Source: Streptosporangium lutulentum (GTDB taxonomy: Bacteria > Actinomycetota > Actinomycetes > Streptosporangiales > Streptosporangiaceae). From it: a stretch of 64,000 nt of DNA. The notes under the pieces are model-generated. The model searched no databases. It was not told the DNA's origin and saw only the letters and a program-made list of their open reading frames with translations. Positions 19,314 through 28,317 of the stretch are shown here, in pieces. The translations under genes were made by a program, and so were the position numbers. The stretch is from positions 6,448,001-6,512,000 of the forward strand of contig NZ_JAUSQU010000001.1 in the NCBI RefSeq assembly GCF_030811455.1, given 5' to 3'. Each line of letters starts with the position of its first letter. Positions within the stretch are counted from its first letter, which is position 1.

Positions 19314-19374
19314 GCCGGTTCCCTGCCGGTCCTCTGCCGGTTCCCTGCCGGTCCTCTGCCGGTCCTCTGCCGGG
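19314..19374. repeat. 11-bp tandem repeat, 5.5 units
   Basis: Units GCCGGTTCCCT or GCCGGTCCTCT repeat head to tail five times and a sixth is partial. The array ends 6 bp before the downstream end of the glutamate-cysteine ligase type gene, that is, just past its stop codon. Confidence 0.85.
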
Positions 19375-19380
19375 AGACGG

Positions 19381-20850
19381 TCAGAACGACGGCCAGGTGT
19401 GGACGGGTTGGTTGGTGTGCATGTGCTCGATGTAGCGCAGGGTCATCCGGCGCAGTGCCTCGTGCCTGTCGAGGGTGTCCATCGCGTTCAGGGCGTCGCT
19501 CTGCCAGCTCGCCCCGTTCGTGCCCGTCACGCACCTGCGCTCGATGATCCCCAGCAGCCGGTCCCTGACCTCGGGATCCATCCTCCACAGGTCGAGCCCC
19601 TCGTGGGCGAGCGGCAGCAGGCGGCGCAGGATCAGCTCGGCGGCGGGCACCACGCCGAGCCCCGGCCAGTAGAGCCGGGCGTCCAGCCCGTGCCGGGCGG
19701 CCGAGTGCAGGTTCTCCTCGGCCGCGACGAACGACATGCGCGTCCACTCCGGGCGTTCGGCGTGGGGAAGCACGCGCATGAGGCCGTAGTAGAACGCGGC
19801 GTCGGCGATGACGTCCACCACCGAGGGCCCCGCGGGCAGCACCCGGTTCTCCACCCGCAGGTGCGGAATCCCGTTCACGACCGCGTAGACCGGCCGGTTC
19901 CACCGGTAGACGGTGCCGTTGTGCAGGGTCAGCTCGCCGAGCTCCGGGGTCACGCCGCGCTCCAGTTGCTCCTGCGGGTCGCCGGCGTCGCACAGGGGCA
20001 GCAGCGCGGGGAAGTAGCGGGAGTTCTCCTCGAACAGGTCGAAGACCGAGGTGATCCACCGCTCGCCGAACCACACCCTCGGCCGCACGCCCTGGGTCTT
20101 CAGCTCCACGGGCCGGGTGTCCGTGGCCTGCTCGAACAGCGGGATCCTGGTCTCCTGCCAGAGCCTCCTGCCGAACAGGAACGGCGAGTTGGCCGCCACC
20201 GCCACCTGGGGGCCCGCGATGACCTGGGCCGCGTTCCAGTGGGCGGCGAACGCCTCCGGGCCGACCTGGAGGTGGAGCTGGACGCTCGTACAGGCCGCCT
20301 CGGGGGTGATGCTGTCGGCGAAGGTGTCGAGGGTCTCGTCGCCCTCGATCGACAGGTGCAGGTCCTCGCCCCTCGCCGCGAAGATCTGCTCGTTGAGCAG
20401 CTTGTAGCGGGGATTGGCCGACAGCGTGCCCTCGTGCACGTCGTCCTCCCGCAGCGTGGGCAGGATCCCGATCATCAGCATGTGCCCGCCGACCGTGTGG
20501 GCCCGCTCCTCCGCGTGGTTGAGCCGGTCCCGGACCAGCTTCTCCAGCCGCGTGGCCCCGTCCCCCTCAAGGGACTCCGGCATGACGTTGATCTCCACGT
20601 TGAACTGACCGAGCTCGGTGGCCCAGTCGGGCTCCGCGATCGCCGCCAGCACCTCGGCGTTCTTCATCGCGGGCTCGCCCCGCTCGTCCACCAGGTTGAG
20701 TTCGATCTCCAGTCCGGCCTTCGGCCGGTCCTCCTCGAACCTAGACTCATGCAACATCCGCGCCAAGACGTCCAGGGACCGGCGAAGCTTGTCCCGGTGG
20801 CGTCTCCGGTCCTCGCGGCTGAAAACCATGGCTGGCACGTCGCGACCCAT
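19381..20850 (-). CDS. Carboxylate-amine ligase, glutamate-cysteine ligase type 2 (GCS2) family
   Basis: This 489-residue ATP-dependent ligase of the GCS2/YbdK superfamily starts MGRDVPAMVFSREDRRR, a start typical of actinobacterial homologs. Visible motifs are KAGLEIELNLVD (the acidic metal-binding ELE type), GQFNVEINV, SVQLHLQVGPEAF and LRVENRVLPAGPS. Family members form gamma-glutamyl or related amide bonds. True gamma-glutamylcysteine synthesis is unproven here, since these bacteria generally use mycothiol. An upstream in-frame ATG at 20901 is less likely. Confidence 0.88.
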   Translation of the reverse strand: MGRDVPAMVFSREDRRRHRDKLRRSLDVLARMLHESRFEEDRPKAGLEIELNLVDERGEPAMKNAEVLAAIAEPDWATELGQFNVEINVMPESLEGDGATRLEKLVRDRLNHAEERAHTVGGHMLMIGILPTLREDDVHEGTLSANPRYKLLNEQIFAARGEDLHLSIEGDETLDTFADSITPEAACTSVQLHLQVGPEAFAAHWNAAQVIAGPQVAVAANSPFLFGRRLWQETRIPLFEQATDTRPVELKTQGVRPRVWFGERWITSVFDLFEENSRYFPALLPLCDAGDPQEQLERGVTPELGELTLHNGTVYRWNRPVYAVVNGIPHLRVENRVLPAGPSVVDVIADAAFYYGLMRVLPHAERPEWTRMSFVAAEENLHSAARHGLDARLYWPGLGVVPAAELILRRLLPLAHEGLDLWRMDPEVRDRLLGIIERRCVTGTNGASWQSDALNAMDTLDRHEALRRMTLRYIEHMHTNQPVHTWPSF

Positions 20851-20976
20851 ACTTCGCAGAGTCGCACATAAGTTACAGATAGTACAGACGCGACGAGACA
20901 CGGCGAAGGGTCGGATCGGACACCGTGTCGTGGCGCGGCCGACAGTGCCCGGATCTTCCCGATCGTGCTCGGAGGA

Positions 20977-21615
20977 TCAGACCAGACGCCGCGCCGTGGC
21001 CCAGCGGGAAAGCTCGTGGCGGTTGGAGAGCTGGAGCTTGCGCAGGACGGACGAGACGTGGGTCTCCACGGTCTTCACCGAGATGAACAGCTCCTTGGCG
21101 ATCTCCTTGTAGGCGTAGCCCCGGGCGATCAGCCGCAGGACCTCGCGCTCGCGCTGGGTCAGCGAGTCGAGCTCGGGGTCGATCGGAGGAGCCTCGCTGG
21201 AGGCGAAGGCGTCCAGCACGAAGCCGGCGAGCCTCGGGGAGAAGACCGCGTCGCCTTCGGCCACCCGGCGGATCGCGTCGGTGAGCTCCCTGCCGCTGAT
21301 GGTCTTGGTGACGTAGCCCCGGGCACCGCCGCGGATCACCCCGATGACGTCCTCGGCCGCGTCGGAGACCGACAGGGCGAGGAAACGGACCGGGGAACCC
21401 GAGCCGAGGACGCGGCGGAGCACCTCCTGGCCTCCCCCGCCGGGCATGTGCACGTCGAGCAGGACCACGTCGGGCTGGAGCTCGGCGATCGCCTTGACGG
21501 CGGACTCGACGTCCTCCGCCTCGCCGAGCACCTCGATGGAGTCGCCCAGTTCGGCCCGGACCCCGGAGCGGAACAGCCGGTGATCGTCGACGATCAGGAC
21601 CTTGACAGTGCTCAT
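20977..21615 (-). CDS. NarL/LuxR-type response regulator
   Basis: This is a 212-residue two-component response regulator. The receiver domain has the acidic pair in VDDHRLFRSG (residues 9-10 region), phospho-acceptor aspartate in VVLLDVHMPGGGG and a lysine in YVTKTISG. The output domain is a LuxR helix-turn-helix (LTQREREVLRLIARGYAYKE and TVETHVSSVLRKL). It is downstream of and codirectional with the histidine kinase (145-bp gap), so they form a pair, probably controlling the divergent PspC gene and other envelope genes. Confidence 0.95.
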   Translation of the reverse strand: MSTVKVLIVDDHRLFRSGVRAELGDSIEVLGEAEDVESAVKAIAELQPDVVLLDVHMPGGGGQEVLRRVLGSGSPVRFLALSVSDAAEDVIGVIRGGARGYVTKTISGRELTDAIRRVAEGDAVFSPRLAGFVLDAFASSEAPPIDPELDSLTQREREVLRLIARGYAYKEIAKELFISVKTVETHVSSVLRKLQLSNRHELSRWATARRLV

Positions 21616-21760
21616 GAGCCGTCCTTCGCCGGTCGCGTGCGCGGATCGCCGGATTCGCCGGATCGCGGATGCCCTGCCTGCCGGTCGTCTCCCGGTCGTC
21701 CCTCCGCCGGAGGTCCTCCGGCGGGCCGTTCCCTGACTCGCTGCTTCCTGGCTCGCTCGC

Positions 21761-22978
21761 TCACGCCTTCTCCAGCTTCATGGTCAACATCACTTCCGTG
21801 CCCTCGCCGGGCTCGGTCCGCACTCGGGCGCTGCCGCCGTGGCGTTCCATCCTGCCGATGATCGACTGGCGGATGCCCATCCGATCCTCGGGCACCTCCC
21901 CCATGTCGAACCCGACACCCCGGTCCCGGACGAAGATGGTGACCTCGTCCGGCTCCGCCTCGGCATAGACGGAGATGACCTCCGACCCAGAGTATTTCGC
22001 GGCGTTGACCATTGCTTGCCTCGCGGCTTGCATCATCGCGGATAATTCCGGCGTCAACGGGCCGTCGCCCACGCAGACGACCTCGATCGGCACCCCGTGC
22101 GCGTCCTCCTCCTCGGCGGCGACCCGGCGCACGGCCGCGGCCACCGACGCGTCCGCGTCCTGTTGGGGCTGGTAGAGCCAGTTTCGCAGTTCACGCTCCT
22201 GGGAACGGGCGAGCCGCATCACCTCACGCGAGTCCTGGGCGTTGCGCTGGATGAGCGTCAGCGTGTGCAACACGGAATCGTGCACGTGCGCGGCCACCTC
22301 GGCCCGTTCCTCCTGCCGGATGCGCTCGCGGCGCTCCCGCTGCAGTTCCTTCCACAGGCCGGCCAGCCAGGGGGCCGCGATCAGCCCGACACCGCCCACG
22401 ACCACCAGCGTGAACACGATGCCGGAACTGGCCTGGTTCAGCTCGGCGTTGGCCGCCAGGAAGCCGATCGCGCCGACCACGACGAGCACCAGCCCCGCGA
22501 AGGTGCGGACGCGGTTCTGGCGCACCTGCCCGACCGTCGTGTTCATCCAGCGCTGGCGCCGATCGGGGTCGGCCTGCTGCCACAGGATCAGCGAGCCGAT
22601 CCCGCCGACGGCGATCGGCCACGCGCCGATCCCGCCCGACGAGGCACCGGTGAGCCAGCCCAGGGACATCAGGGCCAGCCCGATCGCGACGTAGGCGGCG
22701 AGCTGGCTCCAGTCCCTGGAAGGCTCCCTGCCCTCGTACGACTCCCGCGGGGTGAACATCCACAGTGCCGCGTACGCCACGGCGCCGATCCCGTCCAGGA
22801 CGGTGAGCAGCACGAACGCCAGCCGCAGCACGACCGGGTCGAGCCGTAGCTGGGCGGCGGCGCCCTGGGCCACCCCGGCGACCAGCCTGCCCTGCACCAG
22901 CCTCATCAGGCGGGGAAGGGCCGCGGGGTTCTCCGGGGGCACGGGGGCCGCGTCGCGAATTGCCTGTCGTTCAGCCAT
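21761..22978 (-). CDS. Sensor histidine kinase with N-terminal PspC domain
   Basis: This 405-residue membrane kinase has an N-terminal PspC domain (residues about 22-80, RLVAGVAQGAAAQLRLDP and ALWMFTPRE), further transmembrane segments near 95-135 and 160-205, then a HisKA_3 dimerisation helix with phospho-acceptor His 233 in HDSVLHTL. The ATP-binding part has NAAKYSG and RDRGVGFD. ATG at 22978 gives the expected MAERQAIRD start; an upstream ATG at 23011 is possible. PspC-bearing kinases of this type are linked to envelope-stress sensing. Confidence 0.93.
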   Translation of the reverse strand: MAERQAIRDAAPVPPENPAALPRLMRLVQGRLVAGVAQGAAAQLRLDPVVLRLAFVLLTVLDGIGAVAYAALWMFTPRESYEGREPSRDWSQLAAYVAIGLALMSLGWLTGASSGGIGAWPIAVGGIGSLILWQQADPDRRQRWMNTTVGQVRQNRVRTFAGLVLVVVGAIGFLAANAELNQASSGIVFTLVVVGGVGLIAAPWLAGLWKELQRERRERIRQEERAEVAAHVHDSVLHTLTLIQRNAQDSREVMRLARSQERELRNWLYQPQQDADASVAAAVRRVAAEEEDAHGVPIEVVCVGDGPLTPELSAMMQAARQAMVNAAKYSGSEVISVYAEAEPDEVTIFVRDRGVGFDMGEVPEDRMGIRQSIIGRMERHGGSARVRTEPGEGTEVMLTMKLEKA

Positions 22979-23118
22979 ATCGTCAGCATCGTCACATGTA
23001 ATGCCTCTCAATGCATCAGGCGTTCCCCTGAGACGACCCTGAGAGAGACCTGCCCTCTCCGGGACGACTCAGGGGTGTCCCGGATGCGGCCCGAACCTGG
23101 GAAGGCCACGATAAGGAC

Positions 23119-24720
23119 ATGACCGACACCGGGAGCGCACAGGACCCGACGAGCACCTTGTCCGACCCTCCGCCCACCTCCACCGCCGGCGACGACCGCG
23201 GCCTTCGGCGCAGCGACGAGGGACGCATGCTCACCGGCGTCTGCGCCGGGCTCGGACGCCACGTGGGGATCGACCCGGTCCTGTTCCGCGTCGGGTTCGC
23301 GGTGCTGGTGCTCGGCTCCGGAATCGGGATCATGCTCTACATCGCGGCGTTCCTGCTGATGCGCGAGACCAGCGGAGCCCCCGGCTACATGGAGCAGTGG
23401 ACCCGGCGCGACTTCGACAGCGAGACGGTGCTGGCCCTGCTGACCGCAGTGTTCGCCCTCGGCCTGATCATCAACGTGTCCTCGGGCGGCATCGGCACCG
23501 GCACGGTCGTGGTCGGCACGACCTTCGCCATCGCCCTGCTCACCGCCCACGCGCGCGGCGTCGACCTGCTGGCGGTGGCCCGGTCCCTGCCCGATCGGCT
23601 ACGCCACCGTCGCGCCCCCTCGGCGCCGTACGTGGCCTTCACGCCCGTCCCCGATCCGGACCTTCACCCCGATCCGGGCCGATCGCCCCTTACGGAGCCG
23701 TACCCGACGACCGCTCACCCCGACGCTCACGCCGACACACACGCGTCCGCGCACACCGGCACGCACGGGTCCGCGCACACCGACGGCACCTCGACCGCGC
23801 AGGCGCACCCCGCCGCCGCTCCCACCGAGGCGCGCGCGGCCTCGGAGACGTCCCCGGCCTCCACCGGGCAGTGGGACGAGCAGGAGCCCACCGCTTCCGG
23901 ATCTCCGGCCCCGCGGCCCGGCCCGGGGGGACCGTACGGCGTGCCGTCGAGCCCGTATCGTCCCCGGCCGGCGTACGACTCCTCCGGCGAGCCGTTCTCG
24001 CCCTACGGCCCCTACCAGCCTCTGGATCCCAGAAAGCGGTACCAGCAGTACTCCCCCTACGACCTGGCCGAGCATGGCGCGCCGGTGCGGACGGCGCCCC
24101 AGCCGAAACGGCCCAGATCGTTCATCGGGAGCCTCACCCTATGTCTGGCCATGATCGTTGGAGGGATCATCGTGGCGATCCAGTCCGCCTCAGGATCGAT
24201 CAACATGACGGTCGCCGGCGGCGCGATGCTCATCGTCATCGGCGGCGGCCTCCTGGTCGCCACCTGGTACGGCCGGGGCGCCGGCCTGGTCGCCCTCGGC
24301 ACCGTCATCTCGATCGCCCTGATCGCGGGGTCCACGCTGACCGACATGCCGAAGAGGTTCGGCAGCTACAACTGGGAGCCGGCCACGCTCTCCGAGGTCG
24401 TCAGGAACTACTCGGTGGGCGTCGGCGACGGCACCCTGGACCTGAGCGAGCTGGCCCTTCCGCCGGGCTCGCGGACCGTCTTCGACGCCTCGGTGTCGGT
24501 CGGCGAGATCAACGTGATCGTTCCGGCGACGGCCAGGGTCGAGGTCAACGGCTCCACCAAACTGGGCGACGTCAAAATCGACCACGCGGTGGAGGGAGGG
24601 GCCGACATCCGGCACAACAAGATCCTCGAACCCGAGGTGACCCCGAAGGGCGACGTGGCGACCATCATTCTGAACGTCAAGGCGGGCATCGGAGACGTGG
24701 AGGTGCGCCGTGCGGCCTGA
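23119..24720 (+). CDS. PspC-domain membrane protein with C-terminal Toastrack (LiaF-like) domain
   Basis: This 533-residue protein shows an N-terminal PspC domain (residues 25-90: GRMLTGVCAGLGRHVGIDP), several transmembrane segments, a long Ser/Thr/Ala/His/Pro-rich linker (about 190-310, with repeats such as HADTHASAHTGTH), two or three more helices, and a C-terminal beta-rich repeat (GVGDGTLDLSELALP, VGEINVIVP, AGIGDVEVRR) typical of Toastrack/LiaF domains. It is divergent from the PspC-kinase with a 140-bp shared promoter region, suggesting a sensory circuit in which this protein modulates the kinase. Confidence 0.9.
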   Translation: MTDTGSAQDPTSTLSDPPPTSTAGDDRGLRRSDEGRMLTGVCAGLGRHVGIDPVLFRVGFAVLVLGSGIGIMLYIAAFLLMRETSGAPGYMEQWTRRDFDSETVLALLTAVFALGLIINVSSGGIGTGTVVVGTTFAIALLTAHARGVDLLAVARSLPDRLRHRRAPSAPYVAFTPVPDPDLHPDPGRSPLTEPYPTTAHPDAHADTHASAHTGTHGSAHTDGTSTAQAHPAAAPTEARAASETSPASTGQWDEQEPTASGSPAPRPGPGGPYGVPSSPYRPRPAYDSSGEPFSPYGPYQPLDPRKRYQQYSPYDLAEHGAPVRTAPQPKRPRSFIGSLTLCLAMIVGGIIVAIQSASGSINMTVAGGAMLIVIGGGLLVATWYGRGAGLVALGTVISIALIAGSTLTDMPKRFGSYNWEPATLSEVVRNYSVGVGDGTLDLSELALPPGSRTVFDASVSVGEINVIVPATARVEVNGSTKLGDVKIDHAVEGGADIRHNKILEPEVTPKGDVATIILNVKAGIGDVEVRRAA

Positions 24721-24916
24721 CCTCGAACGGACCGGCCGCGGCCGCCTGCACCGCACGGACTGGATGGCCCTGCTCAGCGGCATCCTGTTCATCGGGGTCG
24801 GGATCGTCTTCATCAACCGCCCGGACATCGAATCACTGATCATGATCCCGATCGTCCTGGGCGGTCTGGGCCTCGCCGGCCTGGTCGCCATCCTCGCCCG
24901 CGTGATCCGGCGCTAG
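24710..24916 (+). CDS. Small membrane protein coupled to the PspC protein
   Basis: This 68-residue protein has two hydrophobic stretches (WMALLSGILFIGVGIVFI and MIPIVLGGLGLAGLVAILAR). It starts at GTG 24710 inside the last codons of the preceding gene (11-base overlap), implying translational coupling. The function is unknown; it is probably an accessory membrane partner of the PspC-Toastrack protein. Confidence 0.8.
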   Translation: MRPDLERTGRGRLHRTDWMALLSGILFIGVGIVFINRPDIESLIMIPIVLGGLGLAGLVAILARVIRR

Positions 24917-24952
24917 CCCGCCGGGCGCGCCGGCGCCGCACCGGCGGCGCGC

Positions 24953-26259
24953 TCAGCGATCGGCGATCCAGGAGCCGTGGAAGCCCGCGGGGACGCGGCG
25001 CGGGAGCCGTACGGACGCGACGTGGTCCAGGTCGGCGGCGCCCAGCACGAGCAGTTCCGAACCCTCTCCCGCGTGATCGGTGACGATCGACAGCAGCCAG
25101 CCGTCGTCCTCGGACCGGGCGCCGGAGGCGGGCACGAAGACCGCCTCACCCGGCCGCGCGCCGAGGTCCCTGGTACGGCCGACGCCGGTCACGGCGTCGT
25201 ACTTCACCACCGCGTCCGAGGACACCGTGTAGAGGAACCGGCTGGTCCTGCCGAGCCGGTCCTCGTTGAAGGTGGGGAACTCGACGACGCGGTCGTCGAG
25301 CTGTTCCTCCCTGACCGCGCCGCTCGCCGGGTCGAGCACCCACCTGTGCAGCCTCGCGCCGTCCGCGCCGGCGGCGGGATTGGCGCTGCCTCCGATGTGG
25401 CTCCAAGTCTCCGCGAAGGCTCCCGGGGAGTAGCGGGCCGCGTCGAGCACCACCCGGCCTGCGGCGTCCTCGCGGGCGTTGCCCACATGGAACACGTAAC
25501 ACGGGTCCACCTCGAACCAGGTCACCCGCCCGCCACGGTCCATCACGCCGAGCCGCGCGCCGTAGGAGTCGTCCCACCGGTACGGCATGCCCCGCCCGAC
25601 CAGGTCCATGTCGAAGACAACGGGCAGGTCCAGCCAGACGACGTGATTTTCCGTGATCGCAAAGTCGTGGATCATCGTCGGCCCGGGAACGTCCACGACC
25701 CGGCTGTCCACCAGTTCGCCCGTGGCGGACAGCCGGTGATAGGTCAGGTAGGGGGCGAAGAAGCCGTACCCGAAGAAGTGCAGCTCACCGGTGACCGGGT
25801 CCTGTTTCGGATGCGCGGTCATGGCGGTGGTCAGCCGCCCGCCGAAGTCCCACGGCCCGACCGTGTCCAGTTCCGGCGTCATCTCGTACGGCAGGCCGTT
25901 CTCGACGAGCGCGAGAATCCTGCCGGCATGCTGGACGACGCTGGTGTTGGCGGCGACGGCGGTCAGGTCGATGCCGTTCGGGCCGAGGAAGGGGGCGCTG
26001 TCGGTGAACTCGCGGGTGCGAACCCACCGGTTGCGGTACCACTCGGCGCGGCCGTCGCGGAGCCGCAGGCCGTGAATCATGCCGTGCCCGGTGAACCAGT
26101 GGCCCGGGTCCTGGCCGGGCAGCGGGTTGGGCCCGTTGCGGAAGTAGCGGCCGGTGAGCTCCTCCGGGAGGGTGCCGGTGACCGGCAGATCGGCGACGCC
26201 GATCTGCCGGGGACGGGAGCGAGGTTGCTCGCCAGGTATGAGGGTGTGGATACGTCCAT
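24953..26259 (-). pseudogene. Carotenoid oxygenase (RPE65 family) with a one-base frameshift near its 5' end
   Basis: This non-heme iron dioxygenase cleaves carotenoid or related polyene double bonds. The main frame covers nearly the whole enzyme, from ADLPVTGTLPEELTGRYFRN to the C-terminus, and holds all four iron-ligand histidine contexts: TAHPKQ, MIHDFAI, CYVFHVG and GFHGSWI. The normal N-terminus MDVSTPSYLASNLAPV begins at ATG 26259 with GGAG before it, but lies in another frame. One extra C in the CCCC run near 26210 would join the two frames smoothly. The main frame has no acceptable start of its own there. It may be a real mutation, a slippage site or a sequencing error. Confidence 0.85.
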
Positions 26260-26460
26260 GGCGTGCTCCGGGAAAGTCGGGGAAACGGGCGAACGGGAGC
26301 CTCGGCGTAAGCCGGTGGAGCGGGGAGCTTTGGTGTGAGCCGGTGGGACGGGGCGCGGGTGGCGCGGGCCTCGACGCGGACCGGGGCGGGGAAGCAGGCC
26401 ACGCGGACCGGGAGACACGGATCAGGCGAGGCGGGCTTCGGTGCGAGCCGGGGCGAGAGA

Positions 26461-27054
26461 TCAGGCGGCGGAGCGGGCCGCGACGATTTTGGGGTAGCGG
26501 GCGGTGAAGACGGCGGGCGCCACGAAGGTGGCGATCTTGATCACGAGGACGACGGCGGTCGCGTGTGGCGCGACGTAGAGCAAGGCGGCCAGTGAGACGG
26601 CCGCGACGACGAAGGAGACGCCCCATACCGAGGTGATGATCGCGTTGACGCGGTAGAACCGCGGCGTCCGCCACACCTCCGGCGGTGTCATGCTCCGGGC
26701 GATGCCCGGGGTGAACGGCTTGCGAATGGCCAGGGAGCCCCAGCTCGTGATTCCGAGCCAGACGTTGACCAGGGCCGGGCCGTACGGCATGAGGGGGGAA
26801 TCCGGGGAGACGAAGGAGATCAGGGTGATCACGGTGAAGAACACCGCCGCGCTGGACTCGATCACCATCTGGTCCCAGTCCTTGCCCGCCCGGCGGTCGG
26901 CGACGATGACCGCGAGGGCGATCACGAGCCCGGCCACCGCGCCGTAGCGCCAGTTGTCGCTGGTGGCGATGACCGCGTAGACGATCCACGGGAGGAAACC
27001 GAGCAGGCAGGCGCCTACATGAGGCGACAGGCCGAGTCCTCGGCGGAGCAGCAC
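26461..27054 (-). CDS. Integral membrane protein of unknown function
   Basis: The product is about 197 residues with five or six hydrophobic helices (VGACLLGFLPWIVYAVIA, AVAGLVIALAVIVADR, AAVFFTVITLISFV, IITSVWGVSFVVAAVSL, AVVLVIKIATFVAPAVF). I do not recognise the family. The start is poorly defined; GTG at 27054 is used, without a good ribosome binding site, and the N-terminal part overlaps the PadR remnant on the other strand. It may therefore have been truncated by the same event. It lies upstream of and codirectional with the carotenoid oxygenase, 201 bp away. Confidence 0.7.
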   Translation of the reverse strand: MLLRRGLGLSPHVGACLLGFLPWIVYAVIATSDNWRYGAVAGLVIALAVIVADRRAGKDWDQMVIESSAAVFFTVITLISFVSPDSPLMPYGPALVNVWLGITSWGSLAIRKPFTPGIARSMTPPEVWRTPRFYRVNAIITSVWGVSFVVAAVSLAALLYVAPHATAVVLVIKIATFVAPAVFTARYPKIVAARSAA

Positions 27055-27234
27055 GAGAAACTGGCGGCACTGATCGAATTCGTGGCCGGGGGCGACGACG
27101 ACCTGTCGGTCTACGGCCTTCTCGCCCTGGAATGGGGTCTGCGCTTCAGCGCCATGCAACACGAATGGGCCGAATGGGCCGAAGGCGAGATCGAGCGGGT
27201 CTCCGGCGCGGACGCACCACCGGCGGCGCGCTGA
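27019..27234 (+). pseudogene. C-terminal fragment of a PadR-family regulator
   Basis: The 71-residue frame MRRQAESSAEQHEKLAALI, then YGLLALEWGLRFSAMQHEWA, closely resembles the C-terminal coiled-coil dimerisation region of actinobacterial PadR proteins. The codons are G/C-ending as in coding DNA. The N-terminal winged-helix part is missing: the upstream frame encodes nothing PadR-like and is occupied by the opposite-strand membrane gene. It is most likely a deletion remnant. A short free-standing gene cannot be excluded. Confidence 0.5.
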
Positions 27235-27401
27235 CGCGGCGAAGGGCGAGGAGTACGTAGCGGAAGAAGAGGACGTAGCCGAGGGAGGGGTCGCGGCGCA
27301 GGAGGCCGACGCCGCGGGGGCTCGCGCGAGGAGACCGGCGCACGGTCGTCCCGCTGGGAAGTCTCACGGATCAACGGCGTACCAAGCGTTAGACTGCAGG
27401 A

Positions 27402-27977
27402 ATGTTGGCCCTGGAGTTCGTCAGTACGGTCCGCGCGACGCGAGCGGGGTTGACGGACGTGCTCTCGGACGTCACGGGCATGACCGAGTGGGGCCGGGCG
27501 CACGCTTCCGAGCTGGGGCTCGACCAGTCGTTCGTCGCCTCGGAGGAGGTGCGGCGCGAGGTGGTCGAGCTGCGGCAGGCCGTACGGTCCCTGTTCGCCA
27601 GGGCCGTCGCGCCGGGACCGGCGAGCAGCGCCGACGCCGACCGGCTGCCAGATTTCGCCGAGGCGATCGACCTGGTCAACGCCACGACGCTGGCCGTGCC
27701 GATGGCCCCGCGACTGGAATGGCCCGACGGGGAGGACCCGACGGCGACGAACGTCCTCGCGGGCCGGACGGCGGAGTCTCCACGCCTCCGCGCCGTCCTC
27801 GCGGCGTCGGCCGTCGAGCTGCTGGCCGGGACGCACCGCGAGCACCTGCGCGCCTGTCCGGCTCCGCGCTGCGTGCTCTATTTCGTCAAGGAGCACGCCC
27901 GCCAGGAGTGGTGCTCGGTGGCCTGCGGCAACCGGGCCCGCGCCGCCCGTCACTATCGCCGGCACCGGGACGACTGA
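27402..27977 (+). CDS. CGNR zinc-finger regulator with ABATE domain
   Basis: This 191-residue putative transcription factor has an N-terminal ABATE (predicted stress-sensing) domain and a C-terminal CGNR zinc finger: CPAPRCVLYF, then EWCSVACGNRARAARHYRRH, with the four zinc ligand cysteines. A TAGACT -10-like box at 27390-27395 ends 6 bases before the ATG, so transcription may start at or next to the start codon (leaderless). Repeat units begin within its last codons. The targets are unknown. Confidence 0.9.
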   Translation: MLALEFVSTVRATRAGLTDVLSDVTGMTEWGRAHASELGLDQSFVASEEVRREVVELRQAVRSLFARAVAPGPASSADADRLPDFAEAIDLVNATTLAVPMAPRLEWPDGEDPTATNVLAGRTAESPRLRAVLAASAVELLAGTHREHLRACPAPRCVLYFVKEHARQEWCSVACGNRARAARHYRRHRDD

Positions 27978-28160
27978 CCTTCACACCGGCCCTTCCCGGG
28001 GGTTTTCCCCCGCGACACCGGGACGACCGGCCTTCACACCGGCCCTTCCCCAAGGGTTCCACCCAGCCACTCCGCAGCACTGGGGCGCGACCTTCGTCCC
28101 GCCCCTCCCTCAGGGTTTTCCACACCGCACACCGGGACGACCAACCTCTCCCAGGGCTCT
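27963..28160. repeat. Four degenerate 52-62 bp repeats starting inside the CGNR stop region
   Basis: Copies begin near 27963, 28016, 28078 and 28130. The best conserved parts are CACCGGGACGAC and CACACCGGCCCTTCCC. The first copy includes the last codons (HRDD, stop) of the CGNR gene. The remaining sequence to 28362 turns AT-rich from about 28,260 and holds the promoter and a palindrome for the VOC gene. Confidence 0.75.
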
Positions 28161-28317
28161 CCATCACCCCGCCGGTCCCCCGCTCCGTCCGCCGGCGCCT
28201 GCCGACAAGGCCGGGGATCGTCCCGGCAGGATCACCGAGACAGCGCAACGACGGTGACCTAACTCACAAACCTATAACGGGGAACTTCATATTTTTCCAT
28301 TACATTTTTCTCATACG

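Noticed and set aside
26260-27070. Upstream extension of the carotenoid oxygenase frame to 27070
   Set aside because: The extension has no family similarity and overlaps other genes; the true N-terminus is in a different frame from 26259.
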